64,000 nt of DNA from Deltaproteobacteria bacterium (GCA_016926135.1 JAFGPH010000433.1:1-64000); one strand, 5' to 3'; positions 1-7,834 are shown, numbered from the stretch's first letter. Notes: generated from the letters alone by a model not told the origin. Numbers and translations are program-made.

Positions 1-9
1 CGCCCCGCG

Positions 10-705
10 TCACTGTAAAGGCGTGCGGCCGGAGGAGTATCCGCCCTCGTCCGTCTTTCGGAAACCGCACCCCTCACAGTGGAAGCTTTCCCAGTCCTCC
101 AGAACGGCCAGGTCCAGGCAGGCTTCGTAGTAAACGCAGTCCAGGTTCCTGTCCCCTTCCCCCGGATGAGGAGTTGGACCCCTCCGCATGGTGGCCCCTG
201 GCGACCTTTCGCCACCTGCTCTCACTTGCCCTGAAGGTGGCCTCTCATGGAACGCCGAGTGTACCCCTTCCTCGCGTACCCGTGAAGAACTGCGGCAGAG
301 TTCCGAGCAGTACTTCCTCTTGCCCTTGGGAATCGGAGCACCGCAGTGCGTGCACCGGCTGGCCGTAAGGGGAGTGAAGGAAGGGAGACTCATCAGGTCC
401 CGGAGATCTCTTTGCTTCACCATGGGCAGGTTCAACAGATGATCGGCCTCAATGAAGATGCGCCTCATTTCCGGGACAGCCATCTCCAGGACATGCCTGC
501 GGAGTTCTTCAAGGCCCTCCACTGTCTGCGGTTGTTCGGTCCGTAGGCTCTTCACGGTAGCATGGAAATCCTCCTCCGACATTTTCCTCAGAGTGAGGTA
601 CCGAGAGACCTCTTCTCGAATGCGGGCCAGCAACGCTGCCGAATCGGTCCATTTCTGCCTGGCCTGGGCAAGTTTATTCCGGATTTCCCCTATGGACTGT
701 GCCAC
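10..705 (-). CDS. Hypothetical zinc-binding protein
   Basis: 231 residues. I do not recognise a named family. The N-terminal ~100 residues are helical and charged. Two cysteine clusters follow: a CTHC...YCSELC knuckle around residues 118-137, which resembles a treble-clef/zinc-ribbon site, and a C-terminal cluster (LDCVYYEAC, then CEGCGF) near residues 189-215. A role in nucleic-acid or protein binding is possible but not shown. The start is GTG at 705, chosen because a strong GGAGGAGAGGA ribosome-binding site lies directly upstream on the minus strand. Two pentamers spaced 11 bp lie 52-67 bp upstream, so it may belong to the regulon described for this window. Confidence 0.75.
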   Translation of the reverse strand: MAQSIGEIRNKLAQARQKWTDSAALLARIREEVSRYLTLRKMSEEDFHATVKSLRTEQPQTVEGLEELRRHVLEMAVPEMRRIFIEADHLLNLPMVKQRDLRDLMSLPSFTPLTASRCTHCGAPIPKGKRKYCSELCRSSSRVREEGVHSAFHERPPSGQVRAGGERSPGATMRRGPTPHPGEGDRNLDCVYYEACLDLAVLEDWESFHCEGCGFRKTDEGGYSSGRTPLQ

Positions 706-756
706 TCCTCTCCTCCGTCAATGCATGAAAGAACACTTTTTTCGCAAAAAGCTCAA

Positions 757-772
757 GTTAGGATCTCATGAA
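757..772 (-). promoter_or_regulatory. Possible PhoB-type box (2 repeats)
   Basis: Read on the minus strand, TTCAT and CTAAC are exactly 11 bp apart, upstream of the zinc-binding protein gene. With only two repeats this is the weakest member of the set and could be chance. Confidence 0.35.
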
Positions 773-877
773 TCCAAGGAAGCGCGTCCCGGAGAAAAGC
801 GCGGACAGTGGATAGGGAAGGGGAAAACCAGGCAACGGCGAGGGAGTTGGATGCAAACGATTCTGAGAAGAAGCAGG

Positions 878-906
878 GGCCCCGGATCTTCGACTGATCC
901 GGGGCC
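878..906 (-). terminator. Rho-independent-like terminator
   Basis: A perfect 10-bp stem (GGCCCCGGAT / ATCCGGGGCC) closes a 9-nt loop just downstream of the DUF5132-like gene, followed on the minus strand by a moderately U-rich CTTCTTCT. The U-tract is imperfect, so termination is likely but not certain. Confidence 0.6.
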
Positions 907-931
907 GGACAACTCTAGGGTCTTCTGTTTC

Positions 932-1198
932 TCACGCCTTCTTGGAAGAAGTCGCCTTTCGAGGCTTGGAGATCTCCGCCCTGGCCTCGGCGGTGATGTC
1001 TTCCACGCTCTCCCTGGCCTCGGCGATCATTACCTTGCCCTTCTCATAAGCAAGAATACTACCCTTGATGCCTGACTTGACCAGTGATCTGGCCAGACCG
1101 CCCGCAGCAGTGAGGATGGCAGGGCCGAACAAGACGGCCGCCGCCCCGAGGGCAATGGTGCCTACATTCATACCTAACTTCATAGCCGGGAATCCCAT
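932..1198 (-). CDS. Small DUF5132-like membrane protein
   Basis: 88 residues. A glycine/alanine-rich hydrophobic N-terminal half (about residues 10-45, GAAAVLFGPAILTAAGGLAR) is followed by the pattern KSGIKGSILAYEKGK and an acidic helix VEDITAEARAEI, then a lysine-rich tail. That arrangement matches my memory of DUF5132 proteins, small membrane-associated proteins of unknown function. The gene stands alone, with a good GGAGGTG ribosome-binding site before ATG 1198, a hairpin terminator behind it and an 11-bp-repeat box about 75 bp upstream. The function is unknown. A structural membrane or envelope-stress role would be a guess. Confidence 0.8.
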   Translation of the reverse strand: MGFPAMKLGMNVGTIALGAAAVLFGPAILTAAGGLARSLVKSGIKGSILAYEKGKVMIAEARESVEDITAEARAEISKPRKATSSKKA

Positions 1199-1272
1199 AA
1201 CACACCTCCATGGACGTAATGATTGTTCTCACGAGGGGCCGTCACGAAATGTGTGGGCAGGCCCGAAGAATT

Positions 1273-1299
1273 GTTAGCGTTCTGTTAGGATCGTATTAT
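1273..1299 (-). promoter_or_regulatory. PhoB-type box (3 repeats)
   Basis: On the minus strand the pentamers ATAAT, CTAAC and CTAAC sit exactly 11 bp apart, upstream of the DUF5132-like gene. The spacing is that of PhoB-family tandem half-sites. Binding is inferred. Confidence 0.6.
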
Positions 1300-1431
1300 G
1301 AGGCTGCCAGGAAGTCAAGGCCCACGCCCATTACTTCACCTACATGGCATCTGACCGAAATATAACCCTGTCCTCATAAAAACCCAACCCGCTCCATTTT
1401 CAATGGCGATCATACGCTCTCCTTTTACGCT

Positions 1432-1460
1432 CCCCCGGGCGGACCCACAACGCCCGGGGG
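1432..1460. other. Perfect hairpin in leader
   Basis: A perfect 10-bp inverted repeat (CCCCCGGGCG / CGCCCGGGGG) with a 9-nt loop. It lies about 30 bp upstream of the small ORF starting at 1490 and has no T-tract, so it does not look like a terminator. It could be a leader structure. Role unknown. Confidence 0.5.
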
Positions 1461-1489
1461 ACCCCCCGCACAAGGGAGGAGATAACGCA

Positions 1490-1756
1490 TTGACCGGTTT
1501 GAATATGAGACGCAGGGTCTGCAGGGAGTTGATCAGTGACGAGGGAAGCTGCCCTTCATCCATCACGATCGCCCTGTCCAAAGCCTTGCCCATAAAGCAA
1601 CAGATCGCCGAGGCCAACCGGCTGATCACGACATGGTTGGCGCGGCTTGAAGAGCCCTTCGATCACAGACTGGATGGGCTCTATCTCACGGAGTGTCGCT
1701 CCAATGGCACGGAACGGATCTGCTCCTACGAAATCTTTGAGAGATACCCGAACTGA
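1490..1756 (+). CDS. Small hypothetical protein, possible operon start
   Basis: 88 residues from a TTG start. The start is chosen because AGGGAGGAG lies 7-9 bp upstream. Codon use from about 1500 onward is typical of this genome (ATC, CTG, GCC, GAG), which argues for real coding. The product has a central helical stretch (IKQQIAEANRLITTWLARLE) and two late cysteines. No family is recognised. Its stop is one base before the ATG of the next small ORF, suggesting translational coupling. An antisense ORF overlaps, so this is a moderate call. Confidence 0.45.
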   Translation: MTGLNMRRRVCRELISDEGSCPSSITIALSKALPIKQQIAEANRLITTWLARLEEPFDHRLDGLYLTECRSNGTERICSYEIFERYPN

Positions 1757-1757
1757 T

Positions 1758-1982
1758 ATGGCCGACCTCACTCTCCAGGAATTCTGTCCCCTGCCCCCTG
1801 GAAAAAGCCTCGGGGAAATCCTCAAAGCGGAGGCAAGGATGATCCTGGGGGAACAGAACCCCCACGTTGCATCCGAAGAAAAGGAAGGCGAGGAGACCCG
1901 GCACGAAATCTCTCCCCCGAACCCCCTCCACTGGTTCCTGAAACGCCTCAGGGTCCTGGCCTCCGCCGTTCAGATTCGCTGA
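1758..1982 (+). CDS. Small hypothetical protein
   Basis: 74 residues, starting one base after the stop of the preceding ORF. Third positions are strongly G/C, as in neighbouring real genes. The protein is hydrophilic with an amphipathic helix (LGEILKAEARMILGEQ) and ends with a basic segment (WFLKRLRVLASAVQIR). No signal peptide and no known family. The exosortase gene follows about 105 bp downstream on the same strand, so the three may be one transcript. Confidence 0.45.
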   Translation: MADLTLQEFCPLPPGKSLGEILKAEARMILGEQNPHVASEEKEGEETRHEISPPNPLHWFLKRLRVLASAVQIR

Positions 1983-2087
1983 TTCCTATGCCCGAGCACA
2001 AGGGCCTGCCTCATGTCTCCGATCGAATTCAGACGATCGTCCCGCCATCCCCTAATGAGGCCCTTGTGAGATATATTGCAGAGACAC

Positions 2088-3053
2088 ATGATGAAGAAGA
2101 AAGCCCCTGATCACCGTGAAGTCCTGAAGCGCTTCTGCATCCGCTTCCTGCTCCTGTGTATCGCCCTCTACTTCCTGATCAACTGGGTGCCCTCCCGATT
2201 CATCGAGCCGATCAATGTCTACACCGCCCGGATGTGCGGTCTCCTTCTCGGCATCCTGGGGCTCTCAACACACGTCCATGGGCCTTTCGTCACTGCTGGG
2301 GGCTTTTCCGTCAAGATCATCACTGAATGCTCGGCTGTGTTTGTCTGTGCCCTGTTTTCCTCCTTTGTCCTGGCCTATCCCGCCTCGCCCAGGGACAAGG
2401 CTTTTGGTCTGGTGTTCGGCCTCCCCCTGCTCTTCCTGGTGAACCTCCTTCGCCTCCTGATCGTTTTTCTTGTGGGCCTGAGGGTCCCCGCTCTGTTTCA
2501 GGCCGTCCACATCTACCTGGGCCAGATCATGATGGTCCTCTTTCTGATCCTCGCCTGCCTCATCTGGCTTCGGACCTGCGGCCGCATTCCCCTGAAGGAG
2601 ACTCCCTTCGTTTTTCTGGCTCGTGCCGTCCTCTTCTCCGCCACACCATTTTCCCTCTGGCTCCTCATAGACGACAGTTATGTGGCCCTCAACACCTACG
2701 GGGCAAGAGTGCTCCTGAACCTCTTCGGCCTCGGACTTCCCCTCTCCTGGAATACCGGCAGAAACCTCAACACCTATGCTAGCTTCAGTCTTGTCGCCTT
2801 CGCCACTCTGGTCATAGCGACCCGTTCCCTCGACCTGCAAACGAAGCTCAGGGGACTCCTCTTTGGCTCGGGAGCCCTCGCAGTTGTCTATTTTCTCTAC
2901 GAAGCCCACAAGATGCTATACGCAGGGCTCTCCGCCGGTGTGGCCCTCATCCCCTTCGTAGGCCTCATCATCGCCAACCAGTGGGTTTTGCCTTTCGCCC
3001 TGTGGCTCTTCCTGGTGCGGAGGGATCTTTTCAGACAGGCATCGGTCAACTGA
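2088..3053 (+). CDS. Exosortase/archaeosortase family transpeptidase
   Basis: About 321 residues with at least eight hydrophobic segments. The N-terminal half carries the family's three catalytic residues in order: Cys in ITECSAVF (about residue 81), Arg in LLRLLIVF, and His in AVHIYLGQ. Exosortases are inner-membrane cysteine proteases/transpeptidases that process proteins with C-terminal PEP-CTERM-like tags. There is no EpsI domain. Instead the C-terminal half (about residues 170-321) adds further membrane segments with no recognised domain. The subtype is not certain; the short ECSA/R/H core resembles XrtH-like proteins. The start is ATG 2088 rather than the upstream TTG at 2076, since neither has a strong ribosome-binding site. 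It is the second exosortase of the window, besides XrtD near 57-59 kb. Confidence 0.85.
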   Translation: MMKKKAPDHREVLKRFCIRFLLLCIALYFLINWVPSRFIEPINVYTARMCGLLLGILGLSTHVHGPFVTAGGFSVKIITECSAVFVCALFSSFVLAYPASPRDKAFGLVFGLPLLFLVNLLRLLIVFLVGLRVPALFQAVHIYLGQIMMVLFLILACLIWLRTCGRIPLKETPFVFLARAVLFSATPFSLWLLIDDSYVALNTYGARVLLNLFGLGLPLSWNTGRNLNTYASFSLVAFATLVIATRSLDLQTKLRGLLFGSGALAVVYFLYEAHKMLYAGLSAGVALIPFVGLIIANQWVLPFALWLFLVRRDLFRQASVN

Positions 3054-3068
3054 GAAACGGCATCCAAC

Positions 3069-3095
3069 GTAACGTTTTCCTAACTGAATGCTCAT
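3069..3095 (+). promoter_or_regulatory. PhoB-type box (3 repeats)
   Basis: GTAAC, CTAAC and CTCAT at exact 11-bp intervals in front of the small lipoprotein gene. The box overlaps the first possible start of that ORF, which supports the later start at 3172. Confidence 0.6.
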
Positions 3096-3171
3096 GATTC
3101 CCGAAGAACAGAAGAAGATGCTTCATAAGCTGAAAAGAAGTCCGCTCCTCTTGGCACGGAAGGTGGAAGAT

Positions 3172-3660
3172 ATGATGAACAAAGTTCATGTTCTTGTAGT
3201 CATTGCCCTTTGGCTCCTCTTGAATGCCTCATGCTCGACCAAGTACCAGGCAGAGGATTACAGTGTTCATTTCAAGGGCATTAAATGGGGTGAAAGGATC
3301 CAAGATCTTGATCAGTTCGAAATCGTGAAGAGAATCGACGCCAGTTCCTTCGTTGCCGTCAGAAGGAACGAAAACCTGTCTCTGGGCGAAGCCCGGCTGG
3401 AAGAAGTCACCTACTACTTCAGGAACAACTCACTGCAAAGAGTGCAAGGAGTGATTCCAGGATACGGAGGGCTCTTGTCGGTGAAGAGACTGATGACCGA
3501 GGAGTACGGTCCACCCGTACTGAACGATACCACCATGAACAGGTACATATGGAAACTAGGCAACGAGCTGAGTTTCTTCATGAGCTACTACAAATCATCT
3601 GACCGGGCTTTGGTCCATTTCAACTTCGGACATTCCGTCCCTTATACCGGCGATGATTAG
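3172..3660 (+). CDS. Small predicted lipoprotein
   Basis: 162 residues from the ATG preceded by GGAAGGTGGA. The N-terminus is a lipoprotein signal (MNKVHVLVVIALWLLLNASC), with lipidation expected on the Cys after LLNAS. The mature part is soluble, of mixed charge, and contains LDQFEIVKRIDASSFVAVRR and a tract of aromatic residues near the end. I know no family for it. An upstream ATG at 3088 would bury the signal peptide and overlaps the regulatory box, so I rejected it. The location in the envelope follows from the lipobox. Function unknown. Confidence 0.75.
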   Translation: MMNKVHVLVVIALWLLLNASCSTKYQAEDYSVHFKGIKWGERIQDLDQFEIVKRIDASSFVAVRRNENLSLGEARLEEVTYYFRNNSLQRVQGVIPGYGGLLSVKRLMTEEYGPPVLNDTTMNRYIWKLGNELSFFMSYYKSSDRALVHFNFGHSVPYTGDD

Positions 3661-3726
3661 AAATTGAAATGCCGTGAGAGAAGGATCCTCCCATAACGGG
3701 CATAGAAACCCATGGAGGTCGAGATC

Positions 3727-3792
3727 ATGTCACGAAGAATTCATGTTTACAACCCGGATCCGGGACCTGGTGCTTCAGCGAAAAATCTTTGA
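3727..3792 (+). CDS. Possible 21-residue peptide
   Basis: An ORF of 21 codons (begins MSRRIHVYNPDPGPG) with a perfect GGAGGTC ribosome-binding site 7 bp before its ATG. It is too short to judge by codon use. No family. It may be chance. Confidence 0.2.
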   Translation: MSRRIHVYNPDPGPGASAKNL

Positions 3793-3879
3793 AATAAGGG
3801 GATTATCACCAGATCTTGTGACGGTCCTGAACAGACCGCCTTGTTCTGCAACACCTTGTAATTACATCCCAATCCCGAT

Positions 3880-3917
3880 TTAACCAATTTCTCATTTGAC
3901 CCGCATAATCCGCTAAT
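3880..3917 (+). promoter_or_regulatory. PhoB-type box (4 repeats)
   Basis: TTAAC, CTCAT, CGCAT and CTAAT at exact 11-bp intervals, about 180 bp upstream of the conserved 65-residue protein gene. No other plausible gene starts downstream of it. Confidence 0.65.
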
Positions 3918-4099
3918 AGAGCAGGGTGAAATTGGAAACTCGAAATTGGAAATTTGGGGAGGACGAAGGGATGAAAAGCGTGGATTCCTCAATGGGAGAG
4001 AGAATGGCGCAAGATGGTGACTCCTGAAACAAGTCTGGTTCTTCTGTCGAATTTCCAATATCCAATTTCCAGTTTCAAACACCAACCCGGATGGGTGCC

Positions 4100-4297
4100 A
4101 TGAGAGTTGAGAAGATTTTCAGGGAAGACAGCGGCATGTTGAACAGCCACCCCAATCCGGGGGTAGAGAAGCTCTGGCGCCTGACCGAGGTGCTGAGAGG
4201 CCTGGCTGAGGACAAGTTCACGGGGTACATCAAGGTGAACTACAGCCAGGGGGCGATTGGAAGGGTCGAGAAGTTTGAGGAGATAATGAAGAAGTAG
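4100..4297 (+). CDS. Small hypothetical protein, DUF2292-like fold suspected
   Basis: 65 residues (or 68 from ATG 4091). The C-terminal half (LAEDKFTGYIKVNYSQGAIG then RVEKFEEIMKK) has the helix plus short beta-hairpin look of tiny DUF2292-type proteins, where a helix is followed by a strand-turn-strand ending in a basic tail. The similarity is from memory and weak. It has its own four-repeat regulatory box. It is soluble with no signal peptide. Function unknown. Confidence 0.65.
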   Translation: MRVEKIFREDSGMLNSHPNPGVEKLWRLTEVLRGLAEDKFTGYIKVNYSQGAIGRVEKFEEIMKK

Positions 4298-4436
4298 GTT
4301 CGAGAGGTTCGAGGTTCAGGGTTGAAGACGACAGGAACAGAATACATTAGACAGCCTTTCCGTGCAGCCTCGTGGTTGGCACAACACAATGGTCCCAGCA
4401 AGAGATGATAGATCATGAAGCGGTTGAGCTTCGCTT

Positions 4437-4500
4437 GTTGCCTTCCGGCCAGTCAGTGGAAGGCAACAGAGAAATAGGCTCTGCGCCTCTGCGGTGAATC
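4437..4500. repeat. Palindromic dispersed repeat, copy 1
   Basis: A 10-bp inverted repeat (GTTGCCTTCC / GGAAGGCAAC) followed by GAAATAGGCTCTGCGCCTCT and GCGGTGA. The same arrangement recurs at 13397-13466, so this is a dispersed element rather than a gene. The antisense ORFs it creates are not real. Confidence 0.75.
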
Positions 4501-4577
4501 CCGGGTTTAACGGACTTTTCATTTCCGGCTAATATGCATCAAATAGATGGAGGATAGAACATAGCACAAGATGATCA

Positions 4578-4646
4578 ACGGTCAATGATCGATGCCCAAT
4601 GATAAATGATCGATGATCAATGTTAAATGATCAATGTTAGATGACC
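4578..4646. repeat. Short word repeat (ATGATCA type)
   Basis: About 70 bp built from irregular copies of the words AATGATCGATG and CAATGTTAAATGATC. The period drifts near 9-10 bp. Related words occur near 28966-29005 and 57185. Not coding. Confidence 0.6.
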
Positions 4647-4683
4647 AGGGTCCTTTGCTGACCTGACCAACATCAGGCCCCAG

Positions 4684-4741
4684 AAAGCCCGGATCGAGAG
4701 CGAGAGGTTTCATACGTTCTTGATTCGGGCTTTTTGTTTTT
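4684..4741 (+). terminator. Rho-independent terminator
   Basis: A 16-bp stem with two G-U pairs (AAAGCCCGGATCGAGA against TCTTGATTCGGGCTTT), an 18-nt loop and a T-rich tail (TTGTTTTT). It would end transcripts from the 65-residue protein gene. It lies within the repeat-rich gap 4300-5100, which holds no convincing gene. Confidence 0.75.
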
Positions 4742-4769
4742 GATAACCCCAATCCCTTCCCCCTTCTCA

Positions 4770-4792
4770 CCCTCTCCCCTGGCGGGAGAGGG
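4770..4792. repeat. CCCTCTCCC palindromic repeat, copy 1
   Basis: A 9-bp inverted repeat (CCCTCTCCC / GGGAGAGGG) around CTGGC, with flanking CCCTT and GATGAGGGGG. This is a widespread type of bacterial intergenic palindrome. A related copy is at 32795-32820. Confidence 0.6.
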
Positions 4793-4844
4793 CCCAGGAT
4801 GAGGGGGAAACAGGAAGAAAGGAGGTGATATTCAACCAGAGGTC

Positions 4845-5055
4845 AGAGGACAGAAGTCAGAGATCAGAAACGAAAACAACAAGACAATCACAACGAAGGA
4901 GACCTCCAGAAAAAGCCAAACCCTGGGTAACCGGGGGACGGAAAGCCAAGGATCCGGAGGAAGAAGTAGGCAGTAGCGAGTAAGCAGTAGGCAGGGATGT
5001 TTTCGATTCCACTACGGACTACGGACCACTGACTGCGGACAACATCGGACCGCCT
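4845..5055. repeat. Cluster of short word repeats
   Basis: Three different irregular word repeats stand side by side: AGGTCAGAGGACAGAAGTC (about 4847), GTAGGCAGTAGCGAGTAAGC (about 4967) and ACTACGGACTACGGACCACT (about 5010). Each has a period of 7-9 bp. Nothing here looks coding. It is the leader region of the PEP-CTERM gene at 5110. Confidence 0.55.
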
Positions 5056-5109
5056 GGCTGCCTGAGGGAGAGAAGAGGAAACCCTTTTTACCACTGGAGG
5101 TAAAGACAG

Positions 5110-5988
5110 ATGAAAAAGTTAGCAGTATTTGCACTTGCAGCCATGCTTGTTTTCGGTTTTGCCGGGCAGGCCATGGCATACAACTACGGCACGCTGGTGC
5201 AGTTCATCTACGAAGGAGACGTGGATGGGAGCGATCTCTACGAGGTGAACACGGGCCTGGGCAGCGTCAAAACCGGGGAACTCACGCCCCTGCCGAGGAC
5301 CGTCACTGCGGGCCAGCCGCTCGAGGACTTGAGTCAGTTCAAAACGGACAAGTGGAGCGATCTCTTTGTCGGCTTCACCAGCCAGTACTCCTACACAGTG
5401 ACGGTTGGGGCTCCTTACCAGAAAGATACCTACAAGCACGTGTTCATGACAACCAAAAGCTCTAATGTCCCCGATGTTGATGACGGTTACTTCACGTCCT
5501 TCTCAGGCAACGCCTCAGGGCTGATAGCCACTGTTCCGACACCGGTCACGTCAAAAAGCAGCCCCACCGGCGGCTCCTGGGTATCCTACTGGGAATACAT
5601 GGAAGTCTACCCTGCCGGTTTCAACACGCAGGGCGCCTACACCGGTTTCAACCACAATAGCGCGGCTGACAGCGTTGTCGAACTCGACAGCCTGGCCGAT
5701 GCCAACAACAATCTGGTCGTCGGAAATTTCATCGACCTGTACCTATGGCAGTATCTGGAGTTTGACCCGTACGTTGGCGATACCCAGAGGGGCTTTGTGG
5801 GCTACGACGGCGCGTGGGCCGACAGCCCCATCGCCAAGATCAGGATCGGCGTGATGGCTGACGGAGACGACACAGACCTGCTGCCGGAGCTTTACACCCA
5901 GATCAACCCGGTCCCGGTTCCGGGGAGCGTGCTGCTGCTCGGTTCCGCCCTGCTGGGGCTTTTCGGGATCAGAAGGAAGAGAAGCTGA
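5110..5988 (+). CDS. PEP-CTERM (VPLPA-type) sorted surface protein
   Basis: 292 residues. It has an N-terminal signal peptide (KKLAVFALAAMLVFGFAGQA) and a C-terminal sorting tag: VPVPGSVLLLGSALLGLFG then IRRKRS (motif, membrane span, basic tail). This is the PEP-CTERM architecture, and the VPxPxxxxLL form is that recognised by XrtD-class exosortases, one of which is encoded at 57.2 kb. The mature part is rich in Tyr, Asp, Ser and Thr, as typical of exported EPS-associated substrates, with no known catalytic domain. ATG 5110 is preceded by CTGGAGG. No 11-bp-repeat box is visible in front. Confidence 0.9.
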   Translation: MKKLAVFALAAMLVFGFAGQAMAYNYGTLVQFIYEGDVDGSDLYEVNTGLGSVKTGELTPLPRTVTAGQPLEDLSQFKTDKWSDLFVGFTSQYSYTVTVGAPYQKDTYKHVFMTTKSSNVPDVDDGYFTSFSGNASGLIATVPTPVTSKSSPTGGSWVSYWEYMEVYPAGFNTQGAYTGFNHNSAADSVVELDSLADANNNLVVGNFIDLYLWQYLEFDPYVGDTQRGFVGYDGAWADSPIAKIRIGVMADGDDTDLLPELYTQINPVPVPGSVLLLGSALLGLFGIRRKRS

Positions 5989-6077
5989 AGGGAATGACGA
6001 TTGTCGATTGACGATTGTCGAATGACACACTAACGGAAGACAGAATCAATAACCCTATTTGATGAAGGAGTAAGATC

Positions 6078-7718
6078 ATGATGAAGAAGTTGTTTCAAGG
6101 TGCGGTAGTCGGAGCTGCCATGCTGGGCCTCATGGGGTCGGCAAGTGCGGCGAATCTTACACTCAACCTTTACGGGGCCTCGGCCCAGCATACGTTCTGG
6201 AATGCGGCCGTTCCGGTGTACCTGTCCACTTATCTTGGCTGCGACAGCGTGAACACGGATAATACGAATTCGAAGCACGGCATCTCTGTAGGCAGCCTCT
6301 GCGATCTGACAGCTACGGATGCGGATACCATCACCATCCGCTACTCGTCCAACAACTCCTCCTTCGGTATCGGCGCAACCTGCGGTATGCAGAAATACAG
6401 CGATAATGATCCAACAGTTGACCTCACAGCAAATCCTCCCAGACCTCCTTGCCCTGCCGGACAGATCTACATGTGCGCCGCTCCGGGATCCTGCGGCACC
6501 ACGGCCAGGACCTGCCAGGAGGTGCATGTGGGCGCGTCCGACGTGGAACTGACCTCTTTTACTCAGACTGTTGATCAGCCCAATACTTGGACCTACACCT
6601 ACTCCGTACAGTGCCCTGATGCCGGCAACCAGTCTGCAGAGTTCTTGGCTGCAGGCTGCCCCGGGATCTTCCAGCTTCCAAATGGCACCGCCAAGAGCGT
6701 GGTCGTTCCTTTCGGGTTCTTTGCCAGCAATGATGTGACCAAGTGGCGCTGCACGGCCCCGGCCCCGACCGGCCCCGCAGGCGAGCACTACGCCTATCCC
6801 CACTGGGGGTGGCAGTGTCTGGAGACGGACGAGAATGGGAACCTTTCACCGGGAAGCGGCAAGTCCACGGATTGTATCGGTTACTTCAAGTGCGTGGGCG
6901 GCGTTTGCTCGGGCGGTGCAAGGGTCGGCCAGCCATGTACATCAGGATTGGAGAAAGGCCCCTTGGGATGCCCGGATAGTTACGCCGACACCGCGTGCAA
7001 GCAAATGCCCATCGACAACCTGAGCCGGCTCATGGTTCTCCAGATCTTCAGCAAAGACAACGAAGACTGGCTGGACCGGTGGAATCAGTTCGGCCCCTGG
7101 TATCCGGATGCGGGCATCGTGCGCTGCATGCGCTGCGCCGGCTCCGGCACCCATGCCACGCTGGACATGCAGGTCTTCCGGGGTGATGCCCTAATCATGG
7201 ATGCCTCCCTGCATGGACGATTCTATCATCATGAGAGCTCAAGCGACCTGACGAAATGCGTTGACGAGAACGGCTGGCCTGCATCTTGGGGAACCCCTTC
7301 CTGGGCGACCGACCAGGATTACGGCCCGGTGAGATATGCGGTGGGCTATGCGGATGTGGACAAGATCATCAACTCCACCTCCTACCCCAACACACACATC
7401 GTCAAGTACCAGGGCGTTGAGCCGGCCCGGGCCAAGATCGAGAACAACGAATACAACTTCTGGGCCGCCCAGACCCTGTACTGGAATCCAACCGAGATAA
7501 CCAACCTGGGGTTGGACGCGCTTCTCAATGACCCGGTAAAGGGTCTGATCGCGGCTGCTCAGAATCAGGGTTTCCTGAACGGCATCTTCCCCCAGAACAT
7601 GTTCTGGACCACCAACGGCGCGATGGCCTGCCAGAAGACGCCCTTCGAGCCTGCGTACCCGACCGTGGTGTCCACTACGTCACCCTACTACCCCAACGCG
7701 TATGACGCAGCCCCTTAA
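6078..7718 (+). CDS. Cys-rich secreted protein, PstS-like fold suspected
   Basis: 546 residues with a signal peptide (KKLFQGAVVGAAMLGLMGSA, cleaved after ASA). The mature start NLYGASAQHTFWNAAVPVYL, the segment GASDVELTSFTQ and the late KIENNEYNFWAAQTLYWNP resemble phosphate-binding PstS-like type 2 periplasmic proteins. The middle (about residues 115-370) carries an unusual number of cysteines (pairs such as CMRC, CVGGVC), suggesting a disulfide-rich insertion. There is no CxxCH haem motif and no C-terminal sorting tag. Substrate unknown. ATG 6078 follows AAGGAGTAAGATC. A strong terminator follows the gene. Confidence 0.75.
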   Translation: MMKKLFQGAVVGAAMLGLMGSASAANLTLNLYGASAQHTFWNAAVPVYLSTYLGCDSVNTDNTNSKHGISVGSLCDLTATDADTITIRYSSNNSSFGIGATCGMQKYSDNDPTVDLTANPPRPPCPAGQIYMCAAPGSCGTTARTCQEVHVGASDVELTSFTQTVDQPNTWTYTYSVQCPDAGNQSAEFLAAGCPGIFQLPNGTAKSVVVPFGFFASNDVTKWRCTAPAPTGPAGEHYAYPHWGWQCLETDENGNLSPGSGKSTDCIGYFKCVGGVCSGGARVGQPCTSGLEKGPLGCPDSYADTACKQMPIDNLSRLMVLQIFSKDNEDWLDRWNQFGPWYPDAGIVRCMRCAGSGTHATLDMQVFRGDALIMDASLHGRFYHHESSSDLTKCVDENGWPASWGTPSWATDQDYGPVRYAVGYADVDKIINSTSYPNTHIVKYQGVEPARAKIENNEYNFWAAQTLYWNPTEITNLGLDALLNDPVKGLIAAAQNQGFLNGIFPQNMFWTTNGAMACQKTPFEPAYPTVVSTTSPYYPNAYDAAP

Positions 7719-7801
7719 CGAGGATGTTTGACGTTATCTGACCCCGGGAATAACGCCAAGGCTTCGTCCCGGGCGAACAGGGATAGAAACCATTAACCCA
7801 G

Positions 7802-7834
7802 GGGAGGGCCGGACGATCCGGCCCTTCCCTTTTT
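7802..7834 (+). terminator. Strong rho-independent terminator
   Basis: GGGAGGGCCGG pairs with CCGGCCCTTCCC (one bulged base) around a 5-nt loop and is followed by TTTTT. It closes the transcript of the Cys-rich secreted protein. Confidence 0.9.

Noticed and set aside
2052..2067. Possible box before the exosortase (CTAAT, CTTGT)
   Set aside because: Only one good pentamer.
4316..4522. Minus-strand ORF in the repeat gap
   Set aside because: It is made by the palindromic repeat; a similar ORF appears over its second copy.
6030..6053. Possible box before the Cys-rich protein gene
   Set aside because: CTAAC is present but the next pentamers are not in 11-bp register.
6078..7718. Multihaem cytochrome
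   Set aside because: Many cysteines but no CxxCH motif.
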